Part shown: positions 23,765-31,221 of the stretch, in pieces
Position numbering within the stretch: position 1 is the first letter of the stretch
Layout of the letters: each line of letters opens with the position of its first letter
Assembly (NCBI GenBank): GCA_026390445.1
Contig: JAPLFX010000204.1
Location: forward strand, 1 to 36,978
Length of the DNA stretch: 36,978 bases
Direction: 5' to 3'
Source: Pseudomonadota bacterium
Lineage (GTDB): Bacteria; Bdellovibrionota_B; Oligoflexia; Oligoflexales; CAIYRB01
Notes under the pieces: model-generated
Told to the model about the DNA's origin: nothing
What the model saw: the letters and a program-made list of their open reading frames with translations, nothing else
The model's database searches: none
Program-made: the position numbers and the translations under genes

Positions 23765-24247
23765 ATGATGAGACCACAACTGGCTCCACCGCTACGGGCA
23801 CAGGATCGATTGCTCATATTGGATGATGATCCGTATTTTGGCGCGCTTTTATCGGCAACGGAGCGGCGCTTTGGCTTCCTGCCGACCTACTATGCCTCGA
23901 TCTTCGACCTCGGGCCGTTCGCCCGCATCAAGGACTTTGATCTGGCGATCATCGATGTCTACATGGGCTGCATCCGCGGTGACGAGCTGGCGGAGTGCAT
24001 CGATATGTTCTGCTCCGAGGTCCCGGTCATCCTGGTGAGCGGTCACGATCTGCACGAAACCAACTGGGAATCACGGTGCCCGGAGTCGGTGCGCTCGTTC
24101 ATGCCCAAGTCCGCTGGACCCTTCAAAATCTTGGAAGCGGCGCGGTCGACACTCCAGCGGGAGCGCCTCCTGCGCCGTTTAGCAGCAACGACCCCAGTCT
24201 GTTCGACTAGCGACCAAGACCTATTACTGCCCGGTGACATAGCGTAA
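23765..24247 (+). CDS. Single-domain receiver protein (second of tandem pair)
   Basis: About 160 residues. Start at ATG 23765 or the adjacent ATG 23768; GGGAGG lies just upstream. Receiver residues: DDD (20-22), Asp64 (AIIDVYMGCIRG), Ser92 (LVSGHD), Lys115 (FMPKSAGP). About 40 % identical by eye to the preceding gene over the receiver, from which it is separated by only 23 bases, so a tandem duplication is likely. A C-terminal extension (RLLRRLAATTPV...) is not part of the fold. Its 3' end overlaps the convergent HPt gene by 41 bases. Confidence 0.87.
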   Translation: MMRPQLAPPLRAQDRLLILDDDPYFGALLSATERRFGFLPTYYASIFDLGPFARIKDFDLAIIDVYMGCIRGDELAECIDMFCSEVPVILVSGHDLHETNWESRCPESVRSFMPKSAGPFKILEAARSTLQRERLLRRLAATTPVCSTSDQDLLLPGDIA

Positions 24248-24545
24248 TGGCATCGGCCAGATAGCTCTCGATCACCGGCAGCTGACAACCACCCTTGATC
24301 TCCTCTTCCAGCTTTTGCGCCACTTGACCGATCTGCGGATACCCGTAGCCGCCGGCGGTGCCTTTGAGGTCGTGGCAGATCTTGGCGCTTGCCACCCAAT
24401 CGCGACGCTCCACGGAGTCGCGCAAGGTGCTGACATAGCGTGGCATGTTCTGCACAAAGGCCGGCAGGATGTCGGCGATGATCTCATCGTCGGCGAACAG
24501 AGACTTGAGCGGACTGGCTGTGAGGCCACTGAGTTCACCTTGCAC
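24207..24545 (-). CDS. HPt phosphotransfer protein
   Basis: 112 residues. Single HPt domain with the canonical motif KICHDLKGTAGGYGYP, phospho-His58 and the conserved Lys61. It would shuttle phosphate between receiver proteins and a hybrid kinase that is not in the window. GTG start with GGGAGG five bases upstream. It is transcribed towards the receiver pair and overlaps the second one at the 3' ends. Together with the HPt-like gene at 22535 it gives this locus two HPt proteins and four receiver domains without a kinase. Confidence 0.9.
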   Translation of the reverse strand: MQGELSGLTASPLKSLFADDEIIADILPAFVQNMPRYVSTLRDSVERRDWVASAKICHDLKGTAGGYGYPQIGQVAQKLEEEIKGGCQLPVIESYLADAITLCHRAVIGLGR

Positions 24546-24723
24546 CTTAACCTCCCTTTTGAACTGCCGCGACAGGAACCCGGTAAGAAGCAGCTCCTGA
24601 TACCGACGGCAGGAACCTACCTTAAGGCTAAAATTAATTCAAGCAAGGGGGCGTTGACTGATATTTATAAATATTTTCTATTTAATAAAGTGCCGCGGGG
24701 TGTCGTCTCATAAATCCATCAAC

Positions 24724-24743
24724 CTGTAGCGGATCACCTACAT
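24724..24743 (+). promoter_or_regulatory. Shared palindrome, candidate activator-binding site
   Basis: CTGTAG-N8-CTACAT, 19 of 20 palindrome positions in the same arrangement as at 23150-23169 (only the last arm base differs). It is centred about 94 bases before the -24 GG, a normal distance for an enhancer-binding protein site. Confidence 0.55.
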
Positions 24744-24825
24744 GAGAAGCAGCGCCGGGCCCTCCGACACTTCAAATCAGCCATAATCACCCATAGTTTC
24801 CGGTCATTACACAAATCAGCAAAGA

Positions 24826-24842
24826 TGGCACCGGTATTGCAT
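24826..24842 (+). promoter_or_regulatory. Sigma-54 promoter, perfect consensus
   Basis: TGGCAC-CGGTA-TTGCAT matches the sigma-54 -24/-12 consensus at every position, with correct spacing. Expected start is about 24854, 30 bases before the ATG at 24884. Confidence 0.85.
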
Positions 24843-24883
24843 TGCCGTCAGTTGCTAAGCTAACAGCTCACCGAGGTTTTACT

Positions 24884-26236
24884 ATGGGACTGAATTTAAA
24901 ACTGGGATCAGTAGTTGTCGCTCTTTCCGCTTACTTCCAAGGCTGCCAGCACACGCCGGTTGATTCTTACCCTGCTGATGCAAATGCCTCCGCCGAGATC
25001 AGCAAAGTTGATGCCCAGCGCAACGCCTTGCTCGCTGAGCACGCCGATGTTTTGTCACCCAAACACTTTAAGGCCGGTAGCGAGGACCTAGTCAAGGCCA
25101 CCCAGCTACGCAGCGAAAACAAGCCCGATGAAAAGGTTCTCAAGGAATTGGCGAAGGCCCGCGGCGAGTTCGATCGCGCTGCCGACTTTACCAAGATCGG
25201 TCAAGAAGCACTTCCCGGCGTCCTGCAGGCTCGTGAAGACGCCATCAAAGCCAACGCGCCAAGCGTCGTTGGCACCGACTTTCGCAAAGCCGACGAGGGT
25301 CTACGCAGCGTCAGCGCAGACATCGAGGGCAACGATAAGGCTGCGGCGCTAAAACAGCGCGGCAAGCTCGAAGGTGAGTTCCGCGCTGCGGAATTCGCCG
25401 CACTCAAACGCACCTACCTCGGCCAAGCTATGACCGCCAAGGAGCTCGCCGAAAAAGAAGGCGCCGCCACCTATGCCCGCAGCACGCTCGGCGCGTTTAA
25501 CGATAAAGCGCGCGAAAGCAGCGACTATATCAACAGCCACCGGCAAGATCTTGCCGGGCTGGATCATTTGCGCAGCGTCATGACCGGCGACGCCAGTCAC
25601 CTGTTAAAAGTCACTCGTGAATCAAAAGCCACCGGTTCAAAAAATGGTGAAGCCATCGTGCTGCAGCGCGAAGCCGAAGAACAACGCATCGCCGCTACTC
25701 AAACTGCTCTGGACCAAACCCGTACCGAGCTACAAGCGACGGCCGCTGCACTAGCCGCCACCCGCAACGAAGCTAGCAGTTTGGAAGCACAAAAGGCCTT
25801 TCAAGACCGGATCAAAGGCGTCAAATCCGGGTTTACCACCAAAGAAGCCGACGTCATGCAACAAGGCAATAACATCATCCTTCGCCTTAAAGGCCTGGAC
25901 TTTGCCTCAGGATCGGCAAACATCAAGACGCATGACTACGCTCTGCTCAATAAAGTTCGCGATGTGATCGTCGGGTTCAGTCCAGCGAGCGTCAGCATCA
26001 TCGGTCACACCGATGGCAAAGGCAAAGCCAGCTTGAATAAAAAGCTGTCGTTGGAACGGGCCGAAGCGGTCAGAACCTACCTTGAGGCGAACCTTGGTCA
26101 AGCCGGCAGTGTGAGCTTTGCCCAGATCTCTGGAATGGGCGATGAGCAACCACTGGCTTCCAATAAGACCGCCGCGGGCCGCGCGAAGAATCGTCGCGTC
26201 GATGTCACGATCACGCCAACCGGCGTCGCGCACTAA
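24884..26236 (+). CDS. OmpA-family lipoprotein with long helical stalk
   Basis: 450 residues. The ATG at 24884 follows GAGG and gives a lipoprotein signal ending AYFQGC (Cys21). Residues ~30-310 are charged, Ala/Lys/Glu-rich and helical, in part coiled coil (AEEQRIAATQTALDQTRTELQ). The C-terminal ~125 residues are an OmpA peptidoglycan-binding domain: LDFASGSANI, IIGHTDGKGKASLNKKLSLERAEAV, GMGDEQPLASN and GRAKNRRVDVTI, with the Asp and Arg that bind diaminopimelate. It tethers the outer membrane to peptidoglycan. Expression should depend on sigma-54 and an activator. It ends with stops overlapping those of the convergent epimerase gene. Confidence 0.92.
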   Translation: MGLNLKLGSVVVALSAYFQGCQHTPVDSYPADANASAEISKVDAQRNALLAEHADVLSPKHFKAGSEDLVKATQLRSENKPDEKVLKELAKARGEFDRAADFTKIGQEALPGVLQAREDAIKANAPSVVGTDFRKADEGLRSVSADIEGNDKAAALKQRGKLEGEFRAAEFAALKRTYLGQAMTAKELAEKEGAATYARSTLGAFNDKARESSDYINSHRQDLAGLDHLRSVMTGDASHLLKVTRESKATGSKNGEAIVLQREAEEQRIAATQTALDQTRTELQATAAALAATRNEASSLEAQKAFQDRIKGVKSGFTTKEADVMQQGNNIILRLKGLDFASGSANIKTHDYALLNKVRDVIVGFSPASVSIIGHTDGKGKASLNKKLSLERAEAVRTYLEANLGQAGSVSFAQISGMGDEQPLASNKTAAGRAKNRRVDVTITPTGVAH

Positions 26237-27123
26237 ACCTTCTGACTAAGTGCTGAGGGCGGGACACTACTCCCGCCCCGCATTAAGGCGCTATAGCCGT
26301 CGCGGTAACTAGGATAGAGAAAGCGGTATCCAGAGGCCACAAGACGCTGATTCGAACAGCGCTTGTGGCCTCGTAGCGTGGACGAGGCCTCAGCCCCTGT
26401 GGTGAGGCGTAAGGTTGTGCCAAGTTGCTCCGCTAACCAGGACCCCACTTCAAAGCGCGTGGCGCTAACGGAGTCGACACCGTTGTAAATGGGGGATGGA
26501 GCCGCAAGAGCGGCGACGTGAGCAAGGATCCGCGCGGCATCAGCCTGGTGAATGCGATTGGTGTAGGCGCTACCTTGCGGGTTAAAAGTCATCGTGCCTT
26601 GACGCACACCCTCGATCAATGAGGTACGACCTGGTCCGTAAATCCCTGCTAGGCGAACGGCAATATCCTGCGGCCGAAGCAGGGCCTCACCAGCGAGGAT
26701 GAGCTTAGAGGTCGCCGACGTCGGCGCGGTCACCGCATCTTCATCGACCCATTCACCAGCGCTCTGACCGTAGACCGACGTGCTCGACGTCAACACCAGG
26801 CGCGCTCCAGGACGTCCCGTGCGTTCCAGGTGATTGAGGATGCGGCTGAGGCCGCGTTGATACACAGCAGCGTAGGCCTCGATGGTCGAGCCATCAGGTG
26901 CGGCCGTATAAAAGACTGCGTCCAAATCTCGCGGCAGTTCAGCGCCACCTTCATGCACGAGGTCCCCGACCAACCAGGAGATACCGGCAGAAGCCGCAGG
27001 CGCCACGGCTGAGCGCCGCAACGCATAAACCACCCCGGCATTAGTCTGCGACAGGACCTGCGCCAACTCCGACCCGACATAACCGCAACCGGCGATCAGA
27101 TAGCGTTGGTCTTGGGTGGTCAT
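26233..27123 (-). CDS. NAD-dependent epimerase/dehydratase family protein
   Basis: 296 residues. Extended SDR fold of the YeeZ-like kind: YLIAGCGYVGSELA carries the Rossmann GxGxxG near the N-terminus, LVLTSSTSVYGQSAGEWVDED the strand with the Ser/Tyr region, then AVRLAGIYGPGRT, NRIHQADAARIL and a C-terminal SNQRLVASGYRFLYPSYRDG. The usual YxxxK is not obvious (TSATSKL follows), so catalytic activity and substrate are uncertain. The ATG at 27123 has AAGG eight bases upstream. It starts four bases after the stop of the ketopantoate reductase-like gene and is probably co-transcribed. Confidence 0.8.
   Translation of the reverse strand: MTTQDQRYLIAGCGYVGSELAQVLSQTNAGVVYALRRSAVAPAASAGISWLVGDLVHEGGAELPRDLDAVFYTAAPDGSTIEAYAAVYQRGLSRILNHLERTGRPGARLVLTSSTSVYGQSAGEWVDEDAVTAPTSATSKLILAGEALLRPQDIAVRLAGIYGPGRTSLIEGVRQGTMTFNPQGSAYTNRIHQADAARILAHVAALAAPSPIYNGVDSVSATRFEVGSWLAEQLGTTLRLTTGAEASSTLRGHKRCSNQRLVASGYRFLYPSYRDGYSALMRGGSSVPPSALSQKV
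26257..26278 (+). terminator. Strong hairpin after OmpA-family gene
   Basis: GGGCGGGA-CACTAC-TCCCGCCC, eight perfect GC-rich pairs, 20 bases past the stop but inside the 3' end of the convergent gene. No T-run follows, so an intrinsic terminator is possible but not typical. Confidence 0.4.
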
Positions 27124-27127
27124 AGGC

Positions 27128-28024
27128 TCAACCTTTCTTGCTGGGTGCATGACCAGCCATAGCAGTAATCTGCCGGTGCAAACTAGTCAGCAACGGGTAG
27201 GCACGCTCGTCGGTAGCCAGCCCAGCGAGGAAGGACGATTCGGTCGGCCGCGCTAGTCGCATATCGCGCGCCATGGAATTTTCGTTATCAGCGGTCGCCT
27301 CGATCAGCTGCAGCAGCGCCGCATAGAGCTCGTCACGCGACAAGGGCCACGGCCCCCAAAGCTGCTGCCCCAGCCGCAGAGCTTCACTGAAGACCGCCGC
27401 GAGCATCGGCAGATCGCCAAGCAGCTCGCCGTTATGAGCTCGCCGTTGTGTCGCGGCAAGCGTATTGATCACGGTATTGAATAACCACTTACGTCGGTGC
27501 ATCCACAGGATGCGGGGATGCCAGCGAAATAGCGCCTCGCGGTCGAACCAATCCTGCTCCACCGGCAATGGTCCATCAACGCCGTTTAACGGGCCGATGC
27601 CTAGCTCGCCGCCTTGCGATCCGGCCTGGTACGAGGCCGGCCCCAGTGCCGTAACGCCAAACGTGCAGTAACCTAGACGCCAGTGTAAATCCGGACGCTT
27701 TGCCGCAGCCGCTTCGACCAGGGCGGCAACTGCACCGTTGCTAACGGGCCAGACGATGGTGCCGCTTTGCAGATGCGCGGTCCAAGTCAATGCCGCTTCA
27801 AGGTCGAAGGCCTTGACGGCGACCACGGCTAGCACCAGCCGCGGCGACCCAAGGTCGAGCCTCGGCGCATCTACCGGTGGAGCACCGGCAAATCTAGCTC
27901 GGTAGGACATCGGCCCCTGACGCCCGACAAAACCCACGGTCAGTCCGAGGCGGACCAGGCGTCCGTATAAGGCCACGCCAATCGCCCCGTTGCCGATCAT
28001 CAACGCCTGGTCACGCTCCAGCAT
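27128..28024 (-). CDS. Ketopantoate reductase-like protein (ApbA/PanE family)
   Basis: 298 residues. N-terminal NAD(P)-binding motif ALMIGNGAIGVALYGRL, then VKAFDLEAAL and SNGAVAAL as in 2-dehydropantoate 2-reductases, and the C-terminal helix RRKWLFNTVINTLAAT corresponding to the conserved K-x-x-x-N-x-x-x-N-x-L. Family members reduce ketopantoate with NADPH in pantothenate/CoA synthesis. The sequence is divergent, so another 2-oxo acid is possible. I use ATG 28024; a TTG at 28042 is in frame. First gene of a two-gene operon with the SDR protein. Confidence 0.78.
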   Translation of the reverse strand: MLERDQALMIGNGAIGVALYGRLVRLGLTVGFVGRQGPMSYRARFAGAPPVDAPRLDLGSPRLVLAVVAVKAFDLEAALTWTAHLQSGTIVWPVSNGAVAALVEAAAAKRPDLHWRLGYCTFGVTALGPASYQAGSQGGELGIGPLNGVDGPLPVEQDWFDREALFRWHPRILWMHRRKWLFNTVINTLAATQRRAHNGELLGDLPMLAAVFSEALRLGQQLWGPWPLSRDELYAALLQLIEATADNENSMARDMRLARPTESSFLAGLATDERAYPLLTSLHRQITAMAGHAPSKKG

Positions 28025-28126
28025 ATCGTCCCACTTTAGCAAATAAAGTCGTATTACCAGTCACCTAGACAAAAGCAGTCAACTTTAGCACCGGTTGCGA
28101 CGATAGAGAAGGCTGGAGGCAAGAGT

Positions 28127-29392
28127 ATGACGATAGATACCCCAACCGCGACCGCCACCCCTGCCACGACCGTCCAGGCGACCCAGAAATTCAACGAGGT
28201 CCTAGTCCTGATGGATGATCAGACGTGGACCTGGAGTCTGGTCACGACCCAGCTCAGTCATCTCAAAATGGAGCATGTGCGCCTACCTTCGACCGTTAAG
28301 ATCCGCCAGAGCTGGGAGCGGCTCAAGCATGCGGCGCGGATCATCGTTGCCTGGGAATCAAAAGGCCGAAGCGGCGGCGCGATGATCGAAGAAATCCTCA
28401 GCGTGCAGCCAAACTTTAACGTCGGCGAACGCATCATCGTCTTGACCACCAACCCGACGCACGAGGACGTCGTCTATTTTAGTGAACTAGGCGTGCGACG
28501 GATCGTTCGCCTGCGCAACCGCGACAAGGACCTCATCCAAGCTGGGCGCGAGTTGAGCCTCCACCTCACCCTCGAAGTCGGCAAGGATAAGATCGAAGAA
28601 GCCTGGCGCAAGCTGCATTTTATCCTCGATACCCTGCCCAAAGTAGTGCCTCCCGCAGTCCTAGCACGCGTCGAAGACAGCGTGCGCAAGCTCAAGCCGG
28701 AGGAGTTTACCGCCCGCTACCTCGATGCGATCGCCAAGGTCCAGATGTTCAAGGACAACGATCACGAGGCGCTCAAATGTTGGCATGCGGCGCTGGACAA
28801 GAATCCCAATTACTACCGCGCCTATCACAATCTGATCGAGTTTCACCGCTTGCGCGGCAGGCCGAACGAAGCGATTGCGCTGATGCAAAAGATGCATGAA
28901 CTCAATCGGCAAAATATCAGTCGGCTGATCGGCATGGGCGAGATCCAGATGGATCTCAAGGACCACCAACGCGCCGAGTTCTACTTCAAATCAGCACTCG
29001 ATCGCGATGCCTACGCCAGTGGAGCGCTCAACGGACTAGCCGAGATCCGCTTTCACCAAGGCGACCTCGAAGAATCGCGGCGCCTTCTGGCACGCTCGCA
29101 ACTGGCCTATAAAACCGCGGCAAATCTCAACCAAGCCGGCATCGACTTAGTCCGCAAAGAAAAATACGAAGCAGCACTCGATCACTACACCCGCGCCCAA
29201 TACGTGCTACCCCAGCAAGACAAGGGGCCTCTGCTGTTTTACAATATCGGTTTATGCTACACCCGCTGGGGTCGCTACCGAATGGCGAAAGAGTTCCTGC
29301 GCATCGCCCTGATCAAGGAGCCTAACTATAAAAAGGCGGCCAAGCTCCTCGAACAAGTCGAACTCAAAACGGGCGAACCACAGGCAGCGTAG
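28127..29392 (+). CDS. Pseudo-receiver/TPR fusion protein
   Basis: 421 residues, cytoplasmic. The N-terminal ~140 residues look like a receiver fold (NEVLVLMDDQ; RIIVAWESKGRSGGAMIEEIL; GERIIVLTTNPTHEDV; ELGVRRIVRL), but the phospho-Asp position reads AWE and the beta-5 Lys is Arg, so it is probably not phosphorylated. Residues ~185-410 form five or six TPRs (ALKCWHAALDKNPNYYRAYHNL; AEFYFKSALDRDAYASGALNGL; YEAALDHYTRAQ; AKEFLRIALIKEPNYKKA). It is likely a protein-binding scaffold for signalling. GGAGG stands seven bases before the ATG. Divergent from panE-like, convergent with the next gene. Confidence 0.8.
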   Translation: MTIDTPTATATPATTVQATQKFNEVLVLMDDQTWTWSLVTTQLSHLKMEHVRLPSTVKIRQSWERLKHAARIIVAWESKGRSGGAMIEEILSVQPNFNVGERIIVLTTNPTHEDVVYFSELGVRRIVRLRNRDKDLIQAGRELSLHLTLEVGKDKIEEAWRKLHFILDTLPKVVPPAVLARVEDSVRKLKPEEFTARYLDAIAKVQMFKDNDHEALKCWHAALDKNPNYYRAYHNLIEFHRLRGRPNEAIALMQKMHELNRQNISRLIGMGEIQMDLKDHQRAEFYFKSALDRDAYASGALNGLAEIRFHQGDLEESRRLLARSQLAYKTAANLNQAGIDLVRKEKYEAALDHYTRAQYVLPQQDKGPLLFYNIGLCYTRWGRYRMAKEFLRIALIKEPNYKKAAKLLEQVELKTGEPQAA

Positions 29393-29400
29393 AGGTGTGC

Positions 29401-29778
29401 TCACCGCTTCAAAGTCATCTCGTCGGTCTGGTAGACCTGCGGCAGCTTACGCGCATCGCGGATGAGAAACGACTGCTGGTTGCGCAGATACTGGACGATA
29501 TTGCGGCTTTTAGGATCCATCTTCAACCGATCGATCTCGGTTTGGATGTCATTGATCCGTTCGGTACCGTCTTGCTTGGTGTAGATCTGATCGAGGATCT
29601 TATTGAACTCGTTCTTCTCGGGTTCGCTTAGACCAGTGGTGTTGGTGTAGCGATGATATTTATTGACCTGGAGCGGCTCGGTATCGATGACGACATTGCC
29701 ATCTTCGCGTTTGTCGACGACGACTCCGGGCTGCGTATAGACGCCTGACTTGGGGACTAAATCGCCGATCTGAGCCAT
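29401..29778 (-). CDS. Unknown protein, paralogue of the adjacent upstream gene
   Basis: 125 residues, soluble, no signal peptide. A beta-rich first half (MAQIGDLVPKSGVYTQPGVVVDKREDG) is followed by GLSEPEKNEFNKILDQIYTK and RLKMDPKSRNIVQYLRNQQSFLI, mostly helical. It aligns along its whole length with the product of 29796-30173, which also has 125 residues. GGGAG lies eight bases before the ATG. The two genes are 17 bases apart and form an operon. I do not recognise the family. Confidence 0.75.
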   Translation of the reverse strand: MAQIGDLVPKSGVYTQPGVVVDKREDGNVVIDTEPLQVNKYHRYTNTTGLSEPEKNEFNKILDQIYTKQDGTERINDIQTEIDRLKMDPKSRNIVQYLRNQQSFLIRDARKLPQVYQTDEMTLKR

Positions 29779-29795
29779 AAACTGTACTCCCTTGG

Positions 29796-30173
29796 TTAGC
29801 GCGTTTTACTTTCGGACACCGCGTACTCGCGCGGTTTGATGGCATGGGTATTCATGATGTGCACCATTTCGGCCCTGACGTAGCGGCTGAGTTGATGGTT
29901 ACGCGGATCCTTGTCTAATTCTGTGAGTCGCCCGAGCAGGTCCTCAACCCGCCCAGCTGGGTCGTCGCTTGCTTCTTTAACGGCATCGAGCAGCTCATTG
30001 AAGCGGCCCCGGTTGTCTGGAGACAAGCCATTGATATAGCCATGCCGCGTCTCTTCTTGGACCTTATCCAAGTCGCTTTCCAGCTTCAGCTGCCCGCTGT
30101 TTGAGTCACGCTCCTTAACGGTCGCCGGAAGCCCGGACCGAATAAAGACGGAATCACCGACCCGCACGCTCAA
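29796..30173 (-). CDS. Unknown protein, paralogue of the adjacent downstream gene
   Basis: 125 residues from the TTG at 30173, chosen because GAGG lies six bases upstream and because it gives the same length and N-terminal pattern (VGDSVFIRSGLP) as the neighbour (IGDLVPKSGVY). A longer TTG-started ORF to 30251 lacks a ribosome site. Matching segments: YINGLSPDNRGRFNELLDAV against GLSEPEKNEFNKILDQI, and ELDKDPRNHQLSRYVRAEMVHIM against RLKMDPKSRNIVQYLRNQQSFLI. Soluble, charged, mixed beta then helix. Function unknown. Confidence 0.72.
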   Translation of the reverse strand: MSVRVGDSVFIRSGLPATVKERDSNSGQLKLESDLDKVQEETRHGYINGLSPDNRGRFNELLDAVKEASDDPAGRVEDLLGRLTELDKDPRNHQLSRYVRAEMVHIMNTHAIKPREYAVSESKTR

Positions 30174-30408
30174 TGACCACCTCGCCGGCAAATGGGCTCT
30201 GCTACGACTGTTCTCCTCCACTAGCTTAGCAAGCCGGAAATTCAATCGCAACCCGCCGATATAAGGAAGTATTTTCCTATTTCACCAGGCAGAAAATGCC
30301 GCCCTTTAGGCAGCATGGTGCGATAAATAACTCAAGGTTTGCCGAAAAAAAGCCGATTGGGTTAAGGTATCAAGTAGCTTGGTTAGTCAGCCAAGGAGGA
30401 TAGCGGCC

Positions 30409-30444
30409 ATGATGAGGATTTTATGGGACAGGTTTTACAGCTAG
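30409..30444 (+). other. Possible leader ORF overlapping the next start
   Basis: A strong AAGGAGGA ribosome site is followed by ATG 30409 and an 11-codon ORF (MMRILWDRFYS) that ends inside the next gene, which begins at 30423 in another frame. It may deliver ribosomes to the downstream start by coupling, or the strong site may serve the downstream gene directly. Confidence 0.35.
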
Positions 30445-30785
30445 ATGTGTATCGAAGGAAGGCGCGACAAGCCTACCTTGCCAAATATGCCGCGCGCATC
30501 GATCGCTTGATCGAGAGCTTCGTCAAGCTGCATGTGGATGTCGACTTCCGCCAACTCGCCGATGATTTCCAGTCGGGACGGTATGGCCAACAGCAAGCGT
30601 CGTGGGATTATGTTGAATTTCGCGAAGTCCTCGCCGAGGCACTCGACGAAGTCTTCGGTAAAGCCATGTATGAAATGCTGCGCTCACAGCATTGGTTTGA
30701 CGGTAGCGTGATCAGCAAAGAAGAGATCGTCGATCGCTGCCTTAGCACCTTCGTCCTCGCTGGCTGCTCACAAGGACGTTCGTGA
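30423..30785 (+). CDS. Unknown small protein
   Basis: 120 residues, soluble and helical, beginning MGQVLQLDVYRRKARQAYLAKY, with DFQSGRYGQQQASWDYVEFREVL and EALDEVFGKAMYEMLR. It is rich in Arg, Asp and Glu; no signal peptide, membrane segment or known motif. GAGG lies five bases before the ATG. It stands alone between the paralogue pair and rpoZ, with its stop 20 bases from the end of rpoZ. Not recognised. Confidence 0.7.
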   Translation: MGQVLQLDVYRRKARQAYLAKYAARIDRLIESFVKLHVDVDFRQLADDFQSGRYGQQQASWDYVEFREVLAEALDEVFGKAMYEMLRSQHWFDGSVISKEEIVDRCLSTFVLAGCSQGRS

Positions 30786-30805
30786 AGGCCTAACAGCGGC
30801 CTAGA

Positions 30806-31069
30806 TCAATCGTCGCTCGACTCAATCGTCAACTTTTTCGCTTCGGGCTTCAGCTTCGCCCGCGTCACTTCGCCAAGCTCCGATGGAATCTGCGCCAGAA
30901 TCAAGCCCTCGGCGATTTCACGCAGAGCTGTCACGGCGAACTTGTTTTTCGTCTTCAGGAGCGGCTCTTCGCCGCCCATCAATTGGCGCGTCCTCGTCGC
31001 AGCAATCGTCACCAGTGCGAAGCGATTATCGAGCACGTCCAAACAATCATCGATCGAAACCCTTGCCAT
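30806..31069 (-). CDS. rpoZ: RNA polymerase omega subunit
   Basis: 87 residues. MARVSIDDCLDVLDNRFALVTIAATRTRQL is the typical omega N-terminus (A-R-V-T-V-E-D-C, N-R-F-x-L-V-x-x-A-x-x-R-x-R-Q), followed by NKFAVTALREIAEG. It binds the beta-prime subunit and aids polymerase assembly. GAGGAATT precedes the ATG. Monocistronic as far as visible; gmk and spoT, frequent partners, are absent here. Confidence 0.92.
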   Translation of the reverse strand: MARVSIDDCLDVLDNRFALVTIAATRTRQLMGGEEPLLKTKNKFAVTALREIAEGLILAQIPSELGEVTRAKLKPEAKKLTIESSDD

Positions 31070-31221
31070 AATTCCTCGCCCATGTGGTTGGTCAGCTAAA
31101 GGTTGGCCTTTTGCCTAGAAGCAGGTAGCATCGTGGCTAACATTGCTTTGATAAAAACCCTTGGACTGCCGACTCTAACTCCAATGGGGCCAAGGTTTCA
31201 AGTGCTTTGCGGAGATATGAC

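Larger units (their letters stand above)
24546..24883. other. Intergenic region with AT-rich block and sigma-54 promoter
   Basis: 338 bases between the HPt gene and the OmpA-family lipoprotein. 24620-24700 is strikingly AT-rich compared with the surroundings and includes TTGACT; a vegetative -10 at the right distance is poor. The shared palindrome (24724-24743) and the sigma-54 promoter (24826-24842) follow. Confidence 0.5.

Noticed and set aside
24654-24690. TTGACT in the AT-rich block as a vegetative promoter
   Set aside because: The best -10 at 17 bases (TCTATT) matches at four of six positions only; not enough to list.
30336-30365. TCAAGGTT-N12-GCCGATTG as a fourth sigma-28-like promoter before 30423
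   Set aside because: Spacing fits, but the -35 box has two mismatches and the -10 lacks the A of GATA; too weak to claim.
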